Origin: Trebonia sp963785645
Lineage (GTDB): Bacteria > Actinomycetota > Actinomycetes > Streptosporangiales > Streptosporangiaceae
DNA: 64,000 bases
Reading direction: 5' to 3'
Assembly (NCBI GenBank): GCA_963785645.1
Contig: CAWAWG010000016.1
Span: 186,001-250,000 of the forward strand
Part shown: piece by piece, positions 1-9,228 of the stretch
How positions within the stretch are numbered: position 1 is the first letter of the stretch
Layout of the letters: each line of letters starts with the position of its first letter
Translations under genes and position numbers: made by a program
The notes under the pieces: generated by a model
What the model was told of the DNA's origin: nothing
The model's input: only the letters and a program-made list of their open reading frames with translations
Databases searched by the model: none

Positions 1-2
1 GG

Positions 3-41
3 GCGCTCCTTTCCCTGGTATCGCGCCAGGGAAAGGAGCGC
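3..41 (-). terminator. Terminator-like hairpin after the PPTase gene
   Basis: A perfect 16-bp inverted repeat (arms 3-18 and 26-41, 7-nt loop) lies 14 bp beyond the stop codon of the minus-strand phosphopantetheinyl transferase gene. No U-tract is visible, which is common for actinobacterial terminators. Confidence 0.6.
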
Positions 42-55
42 GTTCGCGCTGGTGG

Positions 56-718
56 CTAGCCCGCCAAGGGGATGACGATCGCGGTCAGGATCAGGCCCGC
101 GCTGACCAGCCAGCGGCCGGTGAACCCGGTCAGCACCTGGCCGTTGACGACCGGCCCCGGTACCAGGAGCCGCGCGGTGAACGACTGGCCGGCCGGGCTG
201 AAGTCCACGCAGGCGTCCTCGAAGCCCAGCCAGCGCCCGGTCAGCGGGAACCACGCCTTGTAGACAGACTCCTTCGCGCAAAACAGCATGCGGTCCCAGC
301 ACACCCCGGGCACGGCTGCCGTCAGCTCGGCCAGCCGGGCCCGCTCCGGCGCCAGGGACACCGCGTCGAGCACACCATCGGGAAGCCGGCCATGCGGCTC
401 GGCGTCCACGCCGATGGTCACGATCTCGCTGTCGCGGGCGACGGCGCACGCCCGGTAGCCGTCGCAGTGCGTGATGCTGCCTACCACGCCGGCCGGCCAC
501 CGGGGCGCGCCGCGCGGCCCCGGCACGATGGGCACAGCGGGCACGCCGAGCTTGCCGAGCGCGTCCCGGGCGCAGGCGCGCGCGGTCGTGAACTCCCTGC
601 GCCGCTTGTCCACGGCCTTGGCGATGACCTCTTCCTCCTCGGCGAACAGGACCGTGTCGGGCCGGTCACCGAATGCCTCCGCCGCCGCCACCTGCGGCGG
701 GAGAATCTCGTCGATCAC
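56..718 (-). CDS. 4'-phosphopantetheinyl transferase (Sfp/EntD-like)
   Basis: About 220 aa, the usual size of actinobacterial Sfp/EntD-type enzymes, which move phosphopantetheine from CoA onto the serine of carrier proteins in the cytoplasm. The Mg2+/CoA motifs are visible: GSITHC near residue 80, GVDAEP near 107, and the KESVYK helix near 155. The GTG start at 718 is chosen because its GTGA overlaps the stop of the upstream metallophosphoesterase gene; an open frame extends further but reads through that gene. It is the last gene of a likely HK-RR-phosphoesterase-PPTase transcript. The obvious clients in this window are the NRPS carrier domains near 19.7 and 23 kb. Identification is firm; the specific clients are inferred. 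Confidence 0.9.
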   Translation of the reverse strand: MIDEILPPQVAAAEAFGDRPDTVLFAEEEEVIAKAVDKRRREFTTARACARDALGKLGVPAVPIVPGPRGAPRWPAGVVGSITHCDGYRACAVARDSEIVTIGVDAEPHGRLPDGVLDAVSLAPERARLAELTAAVPGVCWDRMLFCAKESVYKAWFPLTGRWLGFEDACVDFSPAGQSFTARLLVPGPVVNGQVLTGFTGRWLVSAGLILTAIVIPLAG

Positions 719-1680
719 GCCCGGTCCCCCTGGCGCCGGAGGTCGGGCGCCGGAACCGGCAGGATCTGCCGCGGGACGCCCGGTTTCAGGCCACCGGGAC
801 GCGGTGGGCGGCGAAGCCACTCGCGCGGGTAGCCGACCGATGCCTCCACGAACCTGACGTCGTCCTGCCAGGTCACCCGGGGGATGTGCAGGTGGCCGTA
901 TACCACGGTGGTCGCGTTGAAGCGCACGTGCCAGTCGCGCGTCCGCGTGGTGCCGCACCACTGGGCGAACTGGGGATATCGCAGCACGTTCGTGGGCTCG
1001 CGGGTGAGCGGCCAGTGCGTCACGAGAACGAGAGGGAGCGCCGGATCCCGCTCGGCGAGTCGCTGTTCGGTCTCGGCGACCCGCTCGTGACACCACGCTT
1101 CCCTGCTCGGGAACGGGTCCGGGTGCAGCAGCATCTCGTCGCTGCAGACGATGCCGGTCTCGTATGCGATCGCGAGGCCCTCCTCCTTCGTCCACGCACC
1201 CTCGGGGAGAAAGCTGTAGTCGTAAAGGAGGAACAGGGGGGCGACCGTGACCGGCCCCTCCGGCCCGTCCCACACCCGGTACGGGTCCTCCGGGGTAAGG
1301 ATCCCGAGGCTCCGGCACGTTTCGACGAGAAGCCGGTAGCGTTCAACGCCGCGCAGCTGGACCTCGTCTTCGGGGTGGGTCCAGAGCTCGTGGTTACCCG
1401 GCGCCCAGATCACGGTGCCGAACCGGCTGCTCAGCGTGCCAAGCGCCCACTTGATGTCGGCGAATATCTCACCTACGTCGCCCGCCAGTATCAGCCAGTC
1501 CCCTTCGGTGCCCGGTTGGAGATTCTCGATCAATTCACGGTTTTCTGGGTAGGCCACGTGCAGATCGCTGAGCGCCAGCAACCTCGGCCTGTCTCCTGGA
1601 GCCTGCGCCACCCGGCTAGCGTGGCACGGCTGCCTTTTCCATCGCAACCCGGTGGACGCACGAAATGAGCAGCCGGGCAT
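715..1680 (-). CDS. Calcineurin-like metallophosphoesterase
   Basis: About 321 aa with the full set of metallophosphoesterase signatures: SDLHV (metal-binding Asp/His), AGDVGE, PGNHE, THWPL and GHLH. These residues build a dinuclear metal centre in this superfamily. The substrate cannot be told from sequence. The ATG at 1680 lies 5 bp after the response-regulator stop, and the 3' end overlaps the PPTase start by 4 bp, so the three genes are probably co-transcribed and translationally coupled. Metallophosphoesterase genes are often found next to PPTase genes in actinomycetes, suggesting a conserved partnership, perhaps in phosphopantetheine turnover (inference). The first ~30 residues look non-conserved, so a later start is possible. 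Confidence 0.85.
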   Translation of the reverse strand: MPGCSFRASTGLRWKRQPCHASRVAQAPGDRPRLLALSDLHVAYPENRELIENLQPGTEGDWLILAGDVGEIFADIKWALGTLSSRFGTVIWAPGNHELWTHPEDEVQLRGVERYRLLVETCRSLGILTPEDPYRVWDGPEGPVTVAPLFLLYDYSFLPEGAWTKEEGLAIAYETGIVCSDEMLLHPDPFPSREAWCHERVAETEQRLAERDPALPLVLVTHWPLTREPTNVLRYPQFAQWCGTTRTRDWHVRFNATTVVYGHLHIPRVTWQDDVRFVEASVGYPREWLRRPPRPGGLKPGVPRQILPVPAPDLRRQGDRA

Positions 1681-1685
1681 CCGCG

Positions 1686-2348
1686 CTATGCGCCCCGGTG
1701 CGAGGGGGGAAAAGAATCCAATTCGGCGGCCTTGTTCACCGCGTCGATTCTGGATACCGCGCCAAGCTTGACGAAGATATTGCGCAGGTGCCGCTTGACC
1801 GTCGCCTCCTTCAAAGAAAGGCGGGAGGCGATCTGGCCGTTGCTGAGGGCCTCTCCGACGAGCGCGATTATCTCCCGCTCACGGGCGGAAAGTGCCAGCG
1901 GCCCCGCACCCGCTCCCTGGTGGGAGCCCCTGAGGCTCTGCCCTGAGACACCGAGCACCACCCGGTCCGGGTCCACGTGCACGGTGCGGATGGCGAGCAC
2001 CAGTTCCTGCCAGTGGATGCTCTTGAGCAGATAGCCCCTGATGCCCGCGTCAAGCAGTTCCTGAACGAGTCTCGGGCCCTCGTGCATGCTCAAGATGATC
2101 ACGCGGGACTCCGGCGAGGCATCCCGGAGCTGGCGGACGGTGGCGGCCGCCTCGCCGCCGGGTATCTCCACGTCGAGCAGGACGACATCCGGGCGCTCGC
2201 GCGCGGCGGCGGCGACCGCGGAGGCGCTGTCGGCCGCCTCGCCGACCACCTCCATGTCGTCTTGCGCCTGGAGGATCCGGCGCAGTCCTTCGCGGACAAG
2301 CATGTGGTCGTCCACGATCAGTACCCGCGTACGGTCGTCAGCAGTCAT
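1686..2348 (-). CDS. NarL/FixJ-family response regulator (RR1)
   Basis: About 220 aa: receiver domain (residues 7-125) with the acidic pair VDDH, phospho-acceptor Asp59 (VVLLDVEIP) and conserved Lys109 (GYLLKS), then a LuxR-type HTH (about 150-210). The ATG at 2348 gives the normal receiver start and overlaps the end of the sensor-kinase gene by 11 bp; longer frames upstream lie inside the kinase. The HTH is almost identical to that of RR2 at 5.5-6.2 kb, so both may recognise the same sites. A DNA-binding activator or repressor phosphorylated by the adjacent kinase; targets unknown. Confidence 0.92.
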   Translation of the reverse strand: MTADDRTRVLIVDDHMLVREGLRRILQAQDDMEVVGEAADSASAVAAAARERPDVVLLDVEIPGGEAAATVRQLRDASPESRVIILSMHEGPRLVQELLDAGIRGYLLKSIHWQELVLAIRTVHVDPDRVVLGVSGQSLRGSHQGAGAGPLALSAREREIIALVGEALSNGQIASRLSLKEATVKRHLRNIFVKLGAVSRIDAVNKAAELDSFPPSHRGA

Positions 2349-3467
2349 TGAACTCATCGTGTACCTTGCGATGACCGGGCAGCGGCAGGTGCAACTCGAC
2401 CCGGGTGCCGTGACCGGGCATGCTTGACACCGCGAGCCGGCCACCCACCAGCGCGGCCCGTTCCCGCATCGAGGCGAGACCCGAGCCAAGGGCGGCCCTC
2501 ACCTCGGCCTGGGCCGGGCTGAAGCCGCAGCCGTCGTCGATCGTCCACGCGGTCAGCTCTTGCGCGCACACTTCCACTCCGATCACCACCAGTTGCGGTG
2601 CGCCGTGCTTGAGCGCGTTGCGCAGCGCCTCGCAGATGATGAGGAAAGCCTCATCGAGCACCGCCGGGGGCGCGCCCACGCCTCGTCACCGCTGATATGC
2701 AGGCGGACCTCGGCATCGGCCTGAACGCAGTCCAGGTACCCCATCAAGGCCTTCTCCAGGCTCGCCACAGGCGGCTCACGCAGGCCAGAGGTCACTACGC
2801 GGAGCCGCCGCATGGCCTCCACCAGGGCTTCCCGGCAGACGTCCACGTCAGGCGGGAAGCCCTCACCGCGGTTGGAGAGCTCGTGGAGGTCGAGCCGCCG
2901 GAGGCCGACGGCGAGCACCTCGCCTACCCGGTCGTGCAGGTCGCGTGCGAGACGACGGCGTTCCTCGGCCTGCGCCCGGTGCACGCGGTCAAGCGCGCAC
3001 GCGGCGGTCGCTCCGGCGACCGCCTGCATGTGCCTGCTTATGCTCTCGTTCAGCGCCTCGACGGCGACCGCGAAGCACGGCATCAGCTCCTGGTCAGCGG
3101 CGACGTAACCGGTCAGCTTGGCCAGCATGGTGTTCAGAAGCAGCACGGCGATGCACAGGCCGTCCGCGGGGCTCAGGCACTCATCCCATCCCGCGTGGGC
3201 GACCGCGCGCGCGTCGGGCGCGCGGAGGCCGTCGAGCCGCACCTCGCCGGCCCGGACACTGCACACAACGTCGCTGATGATGTCCAGGGCAGTCAAGGTC
3301 GCCTGCTGGCGAAAGTCGCTGTTCTCGGGAATGAAACCGTACTTTTCACTGACGCGCCGCGCGAAGGTCCGCATTACCTCCCGGCGGCCGCCGTCAATGA
3401 GTGCGGCGAACCGCCGCCTGAGCTCGTCAGCCTCGGTCGCGCCATCTTCAGCCGAGTCAGCAGCCAC
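2338..3467 (-). CDS. Sensor histidine kinase, HisKA_3 type (HK1), apparent frameshift
   Basis: Cytosolic kinase of about 375 aa; no transmembrane segment is visible. Residues 1-165 form a helical sensory region of no recognised family. Then comes the HisKA_3 dimerisation helix with phospho-acceptor His178 (RDLHDR). The HATPase_c domain is reached only after a one-base frame change near 2680: EALRNALKHG (N box) and DDGCGFS / GSGLASMRER (G boxes) are in the other frame. The kinase gene overlaps RR1, its obvious partner. The second kinase in the window (26.4-27.1 kb) also breaks at the same protein position, though with the opposite shift, so sequencing error is the likeliest cause. Confidence 0.85.
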
Positions 3468-4153
3468 ATATTTCCCTACGTAGCACGGTCATGAAGGCCA
3501 CATACTCCGCGCCACGTTGCACGGAGCGGCGGCGGGTCACAGCCCCCCCAGGCGTACCTGCGACCACCGCCCATACAACACTTGTCTGCTCGCGGCGGCG
3601 CTGAAGGCCGTAGAACCCAGCCGGCAGCCGCATAACTTCCGCCACTCGCGCTGGCATCGTATCAGGCTATTGCTTTATCAGCCGTCGGCCAGATAAACAG
3701 TGCATAAACATACGGCTAATTGTCGCCATCTTCTCCTGGCAATCACTCCTCGGGCCGGCGAAATGGCCCGGAGTTCAACCGCTCAGGCGCGCATCAGTTG
3801 AACCTCCGCTGCCCCGCTCTTCGCATCCGGGGAGCGCCCCAGCAGGGAACGGCACCGTCCGGAGCCGGGAACCGGCCCGCCACCGGGCAGTCCATCGGCA
3901 CGCGGCGGCCCCCGCGACCCGCCCTTTCGCGCCGTCGGCCGGGATCATACGGCAACTGTACGCGGGATGCGACCCGGCGGCCGAGTGATATCGAAAGTTG
4001 CAGATGCGGCTGCGCCATTAAATACGTCCCAAGTACGCCTTGGCGTATCCATCAGAGAACTTCAGGTGGACACTCATTGTCACAACATTGCTGGTGGACT
4101 AGCCTCAGTAACGCTTAGCCATTTCCGCGAACAGGAAAGGCGCGTCGATCCCC
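3468..4153. other. Gene-free region between HK1 and the StrR-like gene
   Basis: About 690 bp with short frames only and no protein I recognise. It must hold divergent promoters for the kinase operon and the StrR-like gene. The clear element is the inverted repeat at 3773-3803. An AG-rich stretch near 4131-4140 could serve as the ribosome-binding site for the GTG at 4154. Confidence 0.6.
3773..3803. promoter_or_regulatory. Degenerate StrR-type operator (13-nt spacer)
   Basis: GTTCAACCG and CAGTTGAAC arms separated by 13 nt. The arms match the StrR/NovG consensus half-sites GTTCRACTG and CRGTYGAAC, but the published spacer is 11. It lies about 350 bp upstream of the StrR-like gene and 300 bp upstream of HK1, so autoregulation is plausible. 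Confidence 0.5.
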
Positions 4154-5263
4154 GTGTATGACGTTACGCTGCTCCGCCCAGAGGTTAAAAACAGTTACGA
4201 TTCGCTAGATGCTGTCGACCAGCTGCCGGTGCGCGATATTCCGTTGAATTCGCTGGGCCGCGGATTCTTCCTGCGCGGCACCGGCACGGATAAAACGCAT
4301 GTGCAGATGCTGGTGGAGGTAGCCAGTTTCAGTGAACTGCCCCCGATCCTCCTGCAGCGCGATACCCTCCGGATCATCGACGGCATGCACCGTCTCGAGG
4401 CGGCGAAAGCGCGCGGCGAGAAATCAATCAGGGCCCGCCTTATTAACTGCACCGACAACGATGCTTACATCATGGCGGTCAAGGCGAATACGCTGCACGG
4501 CCTGCCGCTGTCCCGCGCCGACCGCGTGTCAAGCGCGCGGCGGATCCTTGACTGGCACCCCGACTGGTCGGACCGTGCGATCGGCGTCGCCACCGGCCTG
4601 AGCGCGAAAACCGTCGCCGGCATCCGCCGGGACTGCGCGGACGAGGTCCAGCAGTTCACCAAGCGCCTCGGCCGCGATGGCAAGCGGCGGCCCGTCACCG
4701 CGCTTGAGGGCAGGAAGCGCGCGGCCGAGTACATCACCGCGCGGCCTGATGCCTCGCTGCGGGAGGTCGCCCGGGAGACCGACGTGTCGCTTGGCACGGT
4801 GCAGGATGTGCGCTCCCGTATGCGCCGTGGTCTCGACCCGGTCGCGGGGAGCGGCGACCAGCGGCAGGCGACAATCCTCGCGGAGACTGCGCCGGACCCC
4901 GCCATCCGCCCGGTGCCGGCCGCGGCGCCGGCCGCGGGGCACGTCAACCAGAAGTCGGCCCGCCCGGCCCTGCTTCCCACCAGGATCCTTTCGCAGCACG
5001 GCCGGCGTGCTGTCCAGCGGCCGACGTGGCCGCAGATCGCACCCAAGCTCGCCGGCGACCCGAGCCTCAGGTACACCGAGGGCGGCCGGGCGTTCATGCG
5101 CTGGATGACCATGCACATGACCAACGCGGGCCAGTGGCGGGACTTCGTGGAATCGGTACCGTCGCACTGGCTCGACGACATAAGTGCCGTGGCCGAGCAA
5201 GCGAGCGAGGAATGGCGCGTCTTCGCCGAGCACCTCAGGAGCCGCCAGGCCGAGGCCGTCTAG
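4154..5263 (+). CDS. StrR/ParB-like pathway-specific transcriptional activator
   Basis: 369 aa. Residues about 20-130 are a ParB/sulfiredoxin-like domain (DLPV-type start, then IIDGMHRLEAAKARG, the ParB nuclease-fold signature), followed by an HTH near 140-185 (DRAIGVATGLSAKTV) and a second HTH-like stretch near 215-245 (SLREVARETDVSLGTV). This order is that of StrR, NovG and Bbr, activators of streptomycin, novobiocin and glycopeptide clusters. GTG start at 4154. Its likely target is the palindrome at 24298-24326 upstream of mbtH-NRPS, which fits the known StrR box. The ORF is intact, unlike many neighbours. Family call is good; regulon is inferred from the binding site. Confidence 0.82.
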   Translation: MYDVTLLRPEVKNSYDSLDAVDQLPVRDIPLNSLGRGFFLRGTGTDKTHVQMLVEVASFSELPPILLQRDTLRIIDGMHRLEAAKARGEKSIRARLINCTDNDAYIMAVKANTLHGLPLSRADRVSSARRILDWHPDWSDRAIGVATGLSAKTVAGIRRDCADEVQQFTKRLGRDGKRRPVTALEGRKRAAEYITARPDASLREVARETDVSLGTVQDVRSRMRRGLDPVAGSGDQRQATILAETAPDPAIRPVPAAAPAAGHVNQKSARPALLPTRILSQHGRRAVQRPTWPQIAPKLAGDPSLRYTEGGRAFMRWMTMHMTNAGQWRDFVESVPSHWLDDISAVAEQASEEWRVFAEHLRSRQAEAV

Positions 5264-5461
5264 GGGGAGCCGTCCGCCCGCGGCAACCGCGGCAGGCCAT
5301 CCCACCACCTGCGGCGGAGTCCGGCCGGAATCCGGCGATGCGCTAGCGCCCGCGTCGCGAACATCACTGAGTTGACCAGTATCACTGACGTGCCCGGGAG
5401 GCCGACGATAGCAATCGTCCGCCGGCAGCGTTGCCGTCCATCGCCTACCGGAAGAGGTCCA

Positions 5462-6172
5462 GTGTCTGGCGTCGAGGTCCCGGCCGAGCCGACGACGATC
5501 GTGATCGTCGACGATCACGCTGTTGTCCGCGAGGGACTCCGCAGGCTCCTGACCGCACACGACATGCGGGTGGTGGGCGAGGCGGGCAGCCTGGCGGCCG
5601 GGACGGCCCTGGCCGCACGGGAGCGCCCGGACGTCATCCTGCTCGACATCGGCATCCCCGACGGTGACGGCGGCACCGCGGTACGCGAGCTGCGGTCTAG
5701 CTCGCCGACGTCAAGCGTCCTCATCGTCAGCAGGCGCGAGGGTCCAGAGCTGGTCAGGGCCGCCCTGGAAGCGGGCGCCCGCGGCTACCTGCCGATGAAC
5801 ATCCAAGGACAGGAACTCGTGGTGGCGATCCGCGCGGTCCTGGCGGATCCCGACCGGGTGGTACTCGCGGTCTCCAAGGCAAGCCTCGCATACGGCGACG
5901 ACACGCCCGAGTCCCTCTCCGGGCGCGAGCGGGAGGTGCTCGCGCTGGTCGAGCAGGCGCTCAGCAACCGGCAGATCGCCTCGCGGCTGTCCCTGACCGA
6001 GGCGACCGTGAAACGGCACCTGCGGAATATCTTCGTGAAGCTCGGCGCGGTATCGCGCATCGATGCCGTCAACAAGGCCGGTCACGGGGGCCAGGACGGG
6101 TCAGGCGGATATCCGTCCGGCCTTGGCCATCGGATTCCTGGCTTACCTGGGACGGGTCGCGGGCGGCGCTAG
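5462..6172 (+). CDS. NarL/FixJ-family response regulator (RR2), atypical receiver
   Basis: About 236 aa. The GTG at 5462 is preferred over an earlier ATG because an AAGAGG ribosome-binding site sits just upstream and the receiver begins normally after it. Receiver: VDDH acidic pair, Asp62 (ILLDIGIP). The invariant receiver lysine of the GYLLK motif is replaced: here GYLPMN, so phosphorylation switching may be altered. LuxR HTH follows, nearly identical to RR1 over about 40 residues, ending at AVNKA. No kinase is adjacent; HK1 or HK2 could serve it. The 3' end overlaps the convergent LAL regulator by 30 bp. Confidence 0.88.
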   Translation: MSGVEVPAEPTTIVIVDDHAVVREGLRRLLTAHDMRVVGEAGSLAAGTALAARERPDVILLDIGIPDGDGGTAVRELRSSSPTSSVLIVSRREGPELVRAALEAGARGYLPMNIQGQELVVAIRAVLADPDRVVLAVSKASLAYGDDTPESLSGREREVLALVEQALSNRQIASRLSLTEATVKRHLRNIFVKLGAVSRIDAVNKAGHGGQDGSGGYPSGLGHRIPGLPGTGRGRR

Positions 6173-9067
6173 CGACCGCTCCCCCCTCCGCTCCCCGTTG
6201 CCGGCGGCTGACGCCGCGACCTCAAGCCGCGACCGCGCACCGAACTTCGCGAGGATGTGCGAAACGTGAAACTGCACGGTGGTGCGGGATATGAACAGCT
6301 CGGCGGCGATCTCGGGGTTAGACCGTCCGTCGGCGATCAGCCGGGCGACCTTCGTCTCGGTCGGAGTCAGCGATTCCCATCCGCTGGCCGGGCGCGGCCG
6401 GTAGCCGTGCTTGCGGGGACGGATGCCGTATCCGCGCAGGCGCGCGGAGGCATTGCGGATGGCCCACTGTGCCTCCATGCCCCGGTACAGCCCGATGGCC
6501 TCGTCGAAGCAGTCGCGGGCGGACACGGCGTCGCCTCGGCTGGCGAGGAGCACGGCGGCGTCCGTCAGGGCCTCCGCGCGCCGCAGCGGACGGCCCGCGG
6601 ACCCGTGGTAGGCCGCCGCCGCGAGCACCGGGGCCGGGTCGCCGGTCAGCAGTCCCCGGCAGTGACCGGCCACCGCGTCCTTGACCGGCAGCGGCTCGCA
6701 CTCGGCCTCGTTGGTCGCGACCCGGGTGGCAGCGGCGGCGGTGTCCACGTCGCCGGCGGCGAGCGCCAGCCGCACCAGCGCCGGGAGGACAAGATGCCTG
6801 GCGGGCGTGCTCACGGCGGCATCCGGGGTCAGGCACGCGGCGAGCACCGCCGTCGCCGTACCGGATCGGCCCGCCCGCTCCGCCGCCACGGCGCGCGCAA
6901 GGTGGAGGTAATGACCGTTCGAGGCGGACGCGGCGGTACCGCTTCCGTGTTCGGGCACGGCATCAAGGTGCCGTTCGGCCGCGTCGCCGTCATCCCGGTA
7001 GCCGGCTATCAGGGCGATGAGCCCGTGCGCCAGCGCCGAGTCGGCTCCCGGGTCCGAATCGAGCGCCGATTCGAGCTCGGCGAGCGCGTCGTCCCACCTG
7101 CCTCCCTCGAAGAGCTGGTGAGCGAGCGTGCAGCGGATCACGGTCAGCCGCGATGTCCCGGCGCGCTCGGCAATGACCAGGGCCTCCCCCGCCGCCTCGA
7201 TGGCCTCATCCGGGCGGTCGAGCAGCCCGAGCGCGGCAACCCCGCTGGCGAGCAGCATCAGCCGCAGGTCGGTTGTCTCGTCGCTGTCGCCGATCACCGC
7301 CAGCGCCCGGTCCATCCAGTTCAGCGCGCTGGCCAGATCCCGTCCGAGCAAGCTCACCAGGGACAGCGCATACAGCGCGTACCCGGCCGCGAACGGGTCA
7401 GTTATCCGTTTCTCTTCGGCCAGAACGCGGGCGGCGACCCTGACCGCCTCCTCCAGCCGGCCCGTCATCGGCAGCACAAGCGCCCGCAGGGCGTGCAGCC
7501 GGCCCGACCACGTCTCGTTCACGTCCGGCCGGAAGACGACGCTCTTCAGCGCGGTGATCGCCTCCTCGTGACGCCCTTCCCGCAGCAGGCTGCAGGCCAC
7601 CAGCCAGGTGATCTCCGCGGTCCGTTCCTGGTTACGGGTACGGGCCAGCAGCCGGCGCCCGGACCGCTGCACCTCGTCGTACCGGCCGAGCAGGAACGCC
7701 ACCGTGACGAGGCCCGCCTGCAGCGGCTCCCACCGGGGGTCGCTGTCCGGCAGGACGGCGATGACGCCCCGCAGCAGTTCACCGGTTACCTGCGGCATGC
7801 GGTAGGCCAGCACCGGCAGCGCGCCGGCCAGCCATTCCCGTACCCATTCGGCCGCCTGATCGGGGGCCAGCGCCAGCTGCGCGGCGACCTGCTCCTTCGG
7901 TGCCCCGGCCTCCGCGAGCGCCCTGGCCGCCTGGGAGTGCAGCAGCCGGGCGGGCGGCACGCCCTCGTACAGCTGACGGCGGATCAGCGCGTGGCGGAAC
8001 GCCAGCTTCCCGCCGGCCTCGGTCACCACGCCGCCGGCCACCGCGGCACCGAGCACGCCCGCGAGGTCGGCGCCGCTCCGCCCGGTCACCGTTTCCAGGT
8101 CGGTCAACCGGAACTCGGGACCGAGCGCCGCCCCCCAGCGCAGCGCGGTCACCGTCTCCTCCGGCAGCGCGCTCAGCCGTTCCGCGATCACCGCCCCGAG
8201 CGGGGCCGGCACCCGCACCCACGGCGCCTGCGCCACGAGCTCGGCCGTCCCCGCGTCAACCGCCACCCGGCCCTCTCTCACCAGGGCGTCCGCCAGTTCC
8301 CGAACGTACAGGGGGTTTCCGCCCGCGGCCCGCACCTCCTCGGCGAGGCGCGGACCAGGGCGGGCGCCCACCACGTGCGCGACCAGCCCAGACACGTGCT
8401 CGGGCGGCAGCGGGCCGAGCGACAGGACCGTGCCGCCGCGGGCCAGCACCTCGCCCCGCAGCCGGCCCACCTGCTCCCGCTCCGGCACCGGGCGGTACGT
8501 CCCGGCCAGCAGCAGCGGCAGCTGCCCCACCGCCCGCGCCAGCCGCTGCCACACCAGCAGGCTCGCCTCATCCGCCCACTGCAGGTCCTCCGCCACCAGC
8601 ACCACCGCCGACTCCGCGCACAGCCGCTCCACCTCGGCCAGCAGCCGCTCCGCCTCCGCCCGCACCGGATCACCCGACGGCAGCGCTCCGGTCACCACGG
8701 ACCCGGCCGCGGCACTCTCGTAACGAGCGGCACTCCGGTAAACGGAGGTTCCCGGATTGCAAGCGACCCCGGCGGCGCAGCGGCAGGCCAGCCGCGCACC
8801 GTCAAGGGACTCCCTGATGAGCAGCAGCGGAATCTGCTGCCCGAATTCATCCGTCGTTCCCCAGGCCACGCGGAACCCGGCTCCGGCACCGCCGAGGACC
8901 CGTCCCAGCAGGGCCGACTTGCCGATACCCTGTTCCCCCTCGACGAGCAGGGCAGCGCCCGCCCCGGCGGCGAGCCGGGTGAGGAGGTTGCGAACCGCCA
9001 TCAGCTCGTCGTCACGGCCAGCGAAGAAATCGTTTTCCGTGAGGGCATCCGTACGGTGCGCACTCAT
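6143..9067 (-). CDS. LAL-family giant LuxR regulator (AAA ATPase plus LuxR HTH), LAL1
   Basis: 974 aa, typical for LAL (MalT-like) regulators. Walker A GEQGIGKS lies near residue 44-51, Walker B VVLVAEDLQWADE near 155, then a long helical TPR-like middle and a C-terminal LuxR HTH near 900-960 (LTPTETKVARLIADGRSN...). Uncorrupted reading frame. Divergently transcribed from its paralogue LAL2 with a 161-bp shared intergenic region. LAL proteins often activate antibiotic clusters (PikD, RapH), so it is a candidate cluster regulator together with the StrR-like protein. The effector ligand is unknown. Confidence 0.93.
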   Translation of the reverse strand: MSAHRTDALTENDFFAGRDDELMAVRNLLTRLAAGAGAALLVEGEQGIGKSALLGRVLGGAGAGFRVAWGTTDEFGQQIPLLLIRESLDGARLACRCAAGVACNPGTSVYRSAARYESAAAGSVVTGALPSGDPVRAEAERLLAEVERLCAESAVVLVAEDLQWADEASLLVWQRLARAVGQLPLLLAGTYRPVPEREQVGRLRGEVLARGGTVLSLGPLPPEHVSGLVAHVVGARPGPRLAEEVRAAGGNPLYVRELADALVREGRVAVDAGTAELVAQAPWVRVPAPLGAVIAERLSALPEETVTALRWGAALGPEFRLTDLETVTGRSGADLAGVLGAAVAGGVVTEAGGKLAFRHALIRRQLYEGVPPARLLHSQAARALAEAGAPKEQVAAQLALAPDQAAEWVREWLAGALPVLAYRMPQVTGELLRGVIAVLPDSDPRWEPLQAGLVTVAFLLGRYDEVQRSGRRLLARTRNQERTAEITWLVACSLLREGRHEEAITALKSVVFRPDVNETWSGRLHALRALVLPMTGRLEEAVRVAARVLAEEKRITDPFAAGYALYALSLVSLLGRDLASALNWMDRALAVIGDSDETTDLRLMLLASGVAALGLLDRPDEAIEAAGEALVIAERAGTSRLTVIRCTLAHQLFEGGRWDDALAELESALDSDPGADSALAHGLIALIAGYRDDGDAAERHLDAVPEHGSGTAASASNGHYLHLARAVAAERAGRSGTATAVLAACLTPDAAVSTPARHLVLPALVRLALAAGDVDTAAAATRVATNEAECEPLPVKDAVAGHCRGLLTGDPAPVLAAAAYHGSAGRPLRRAEALTDAAVLLASRGDAVSARDCFDEAIGLYRGMEAQWAIRNASARLRGYGIRPRKHGYRPRPASGWESLTPTETKVARLIADGRSNPEIAAELFISRTTVQFHVSHILAKFGARSRLEVAASAAGNGERRGERSLAPPATRPR

Positions 9068-9228
9068 CCCGGCAGACGACTGAGTGCCCCGCCGAGCAGG
9101 CGATCGCAGGGGTGATGCACGGAAGTGAGCATACTTCCAACCGGCCGCACATTCGCTGCCATTCGCAGGCCGTCCGCCGCCTGTTAATCACCTGGTAATC
9201 ACCCTGACTGCGGTGATGTCAGGAGCCC
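9068..9228. promoter_or_regulatory. Divergent promoter region between LAL1 and LAL2
   Basis: Contains a 6-bp inverted repeat GGAAGT-gagcat-ACTTCC (9121-9138) and a direct repeat TAATCACC (9185-9192 and 9196-9203) with an 11-bp period, about one helical turn, directly upstream of LAL2. AT-rich for this genome. Either could be an operator for a dimeric regulator; which one is unknown. Confidence 0.5.

Noticed and set aside
6257..9115. A 952-codon plus-strand open frame opposite LAL1
   Set aside because: It is the antisense shadow of LAL1: Arg/Gly/Pro-rich, with no domain, while LAL1 on the minus strand has full motifs.
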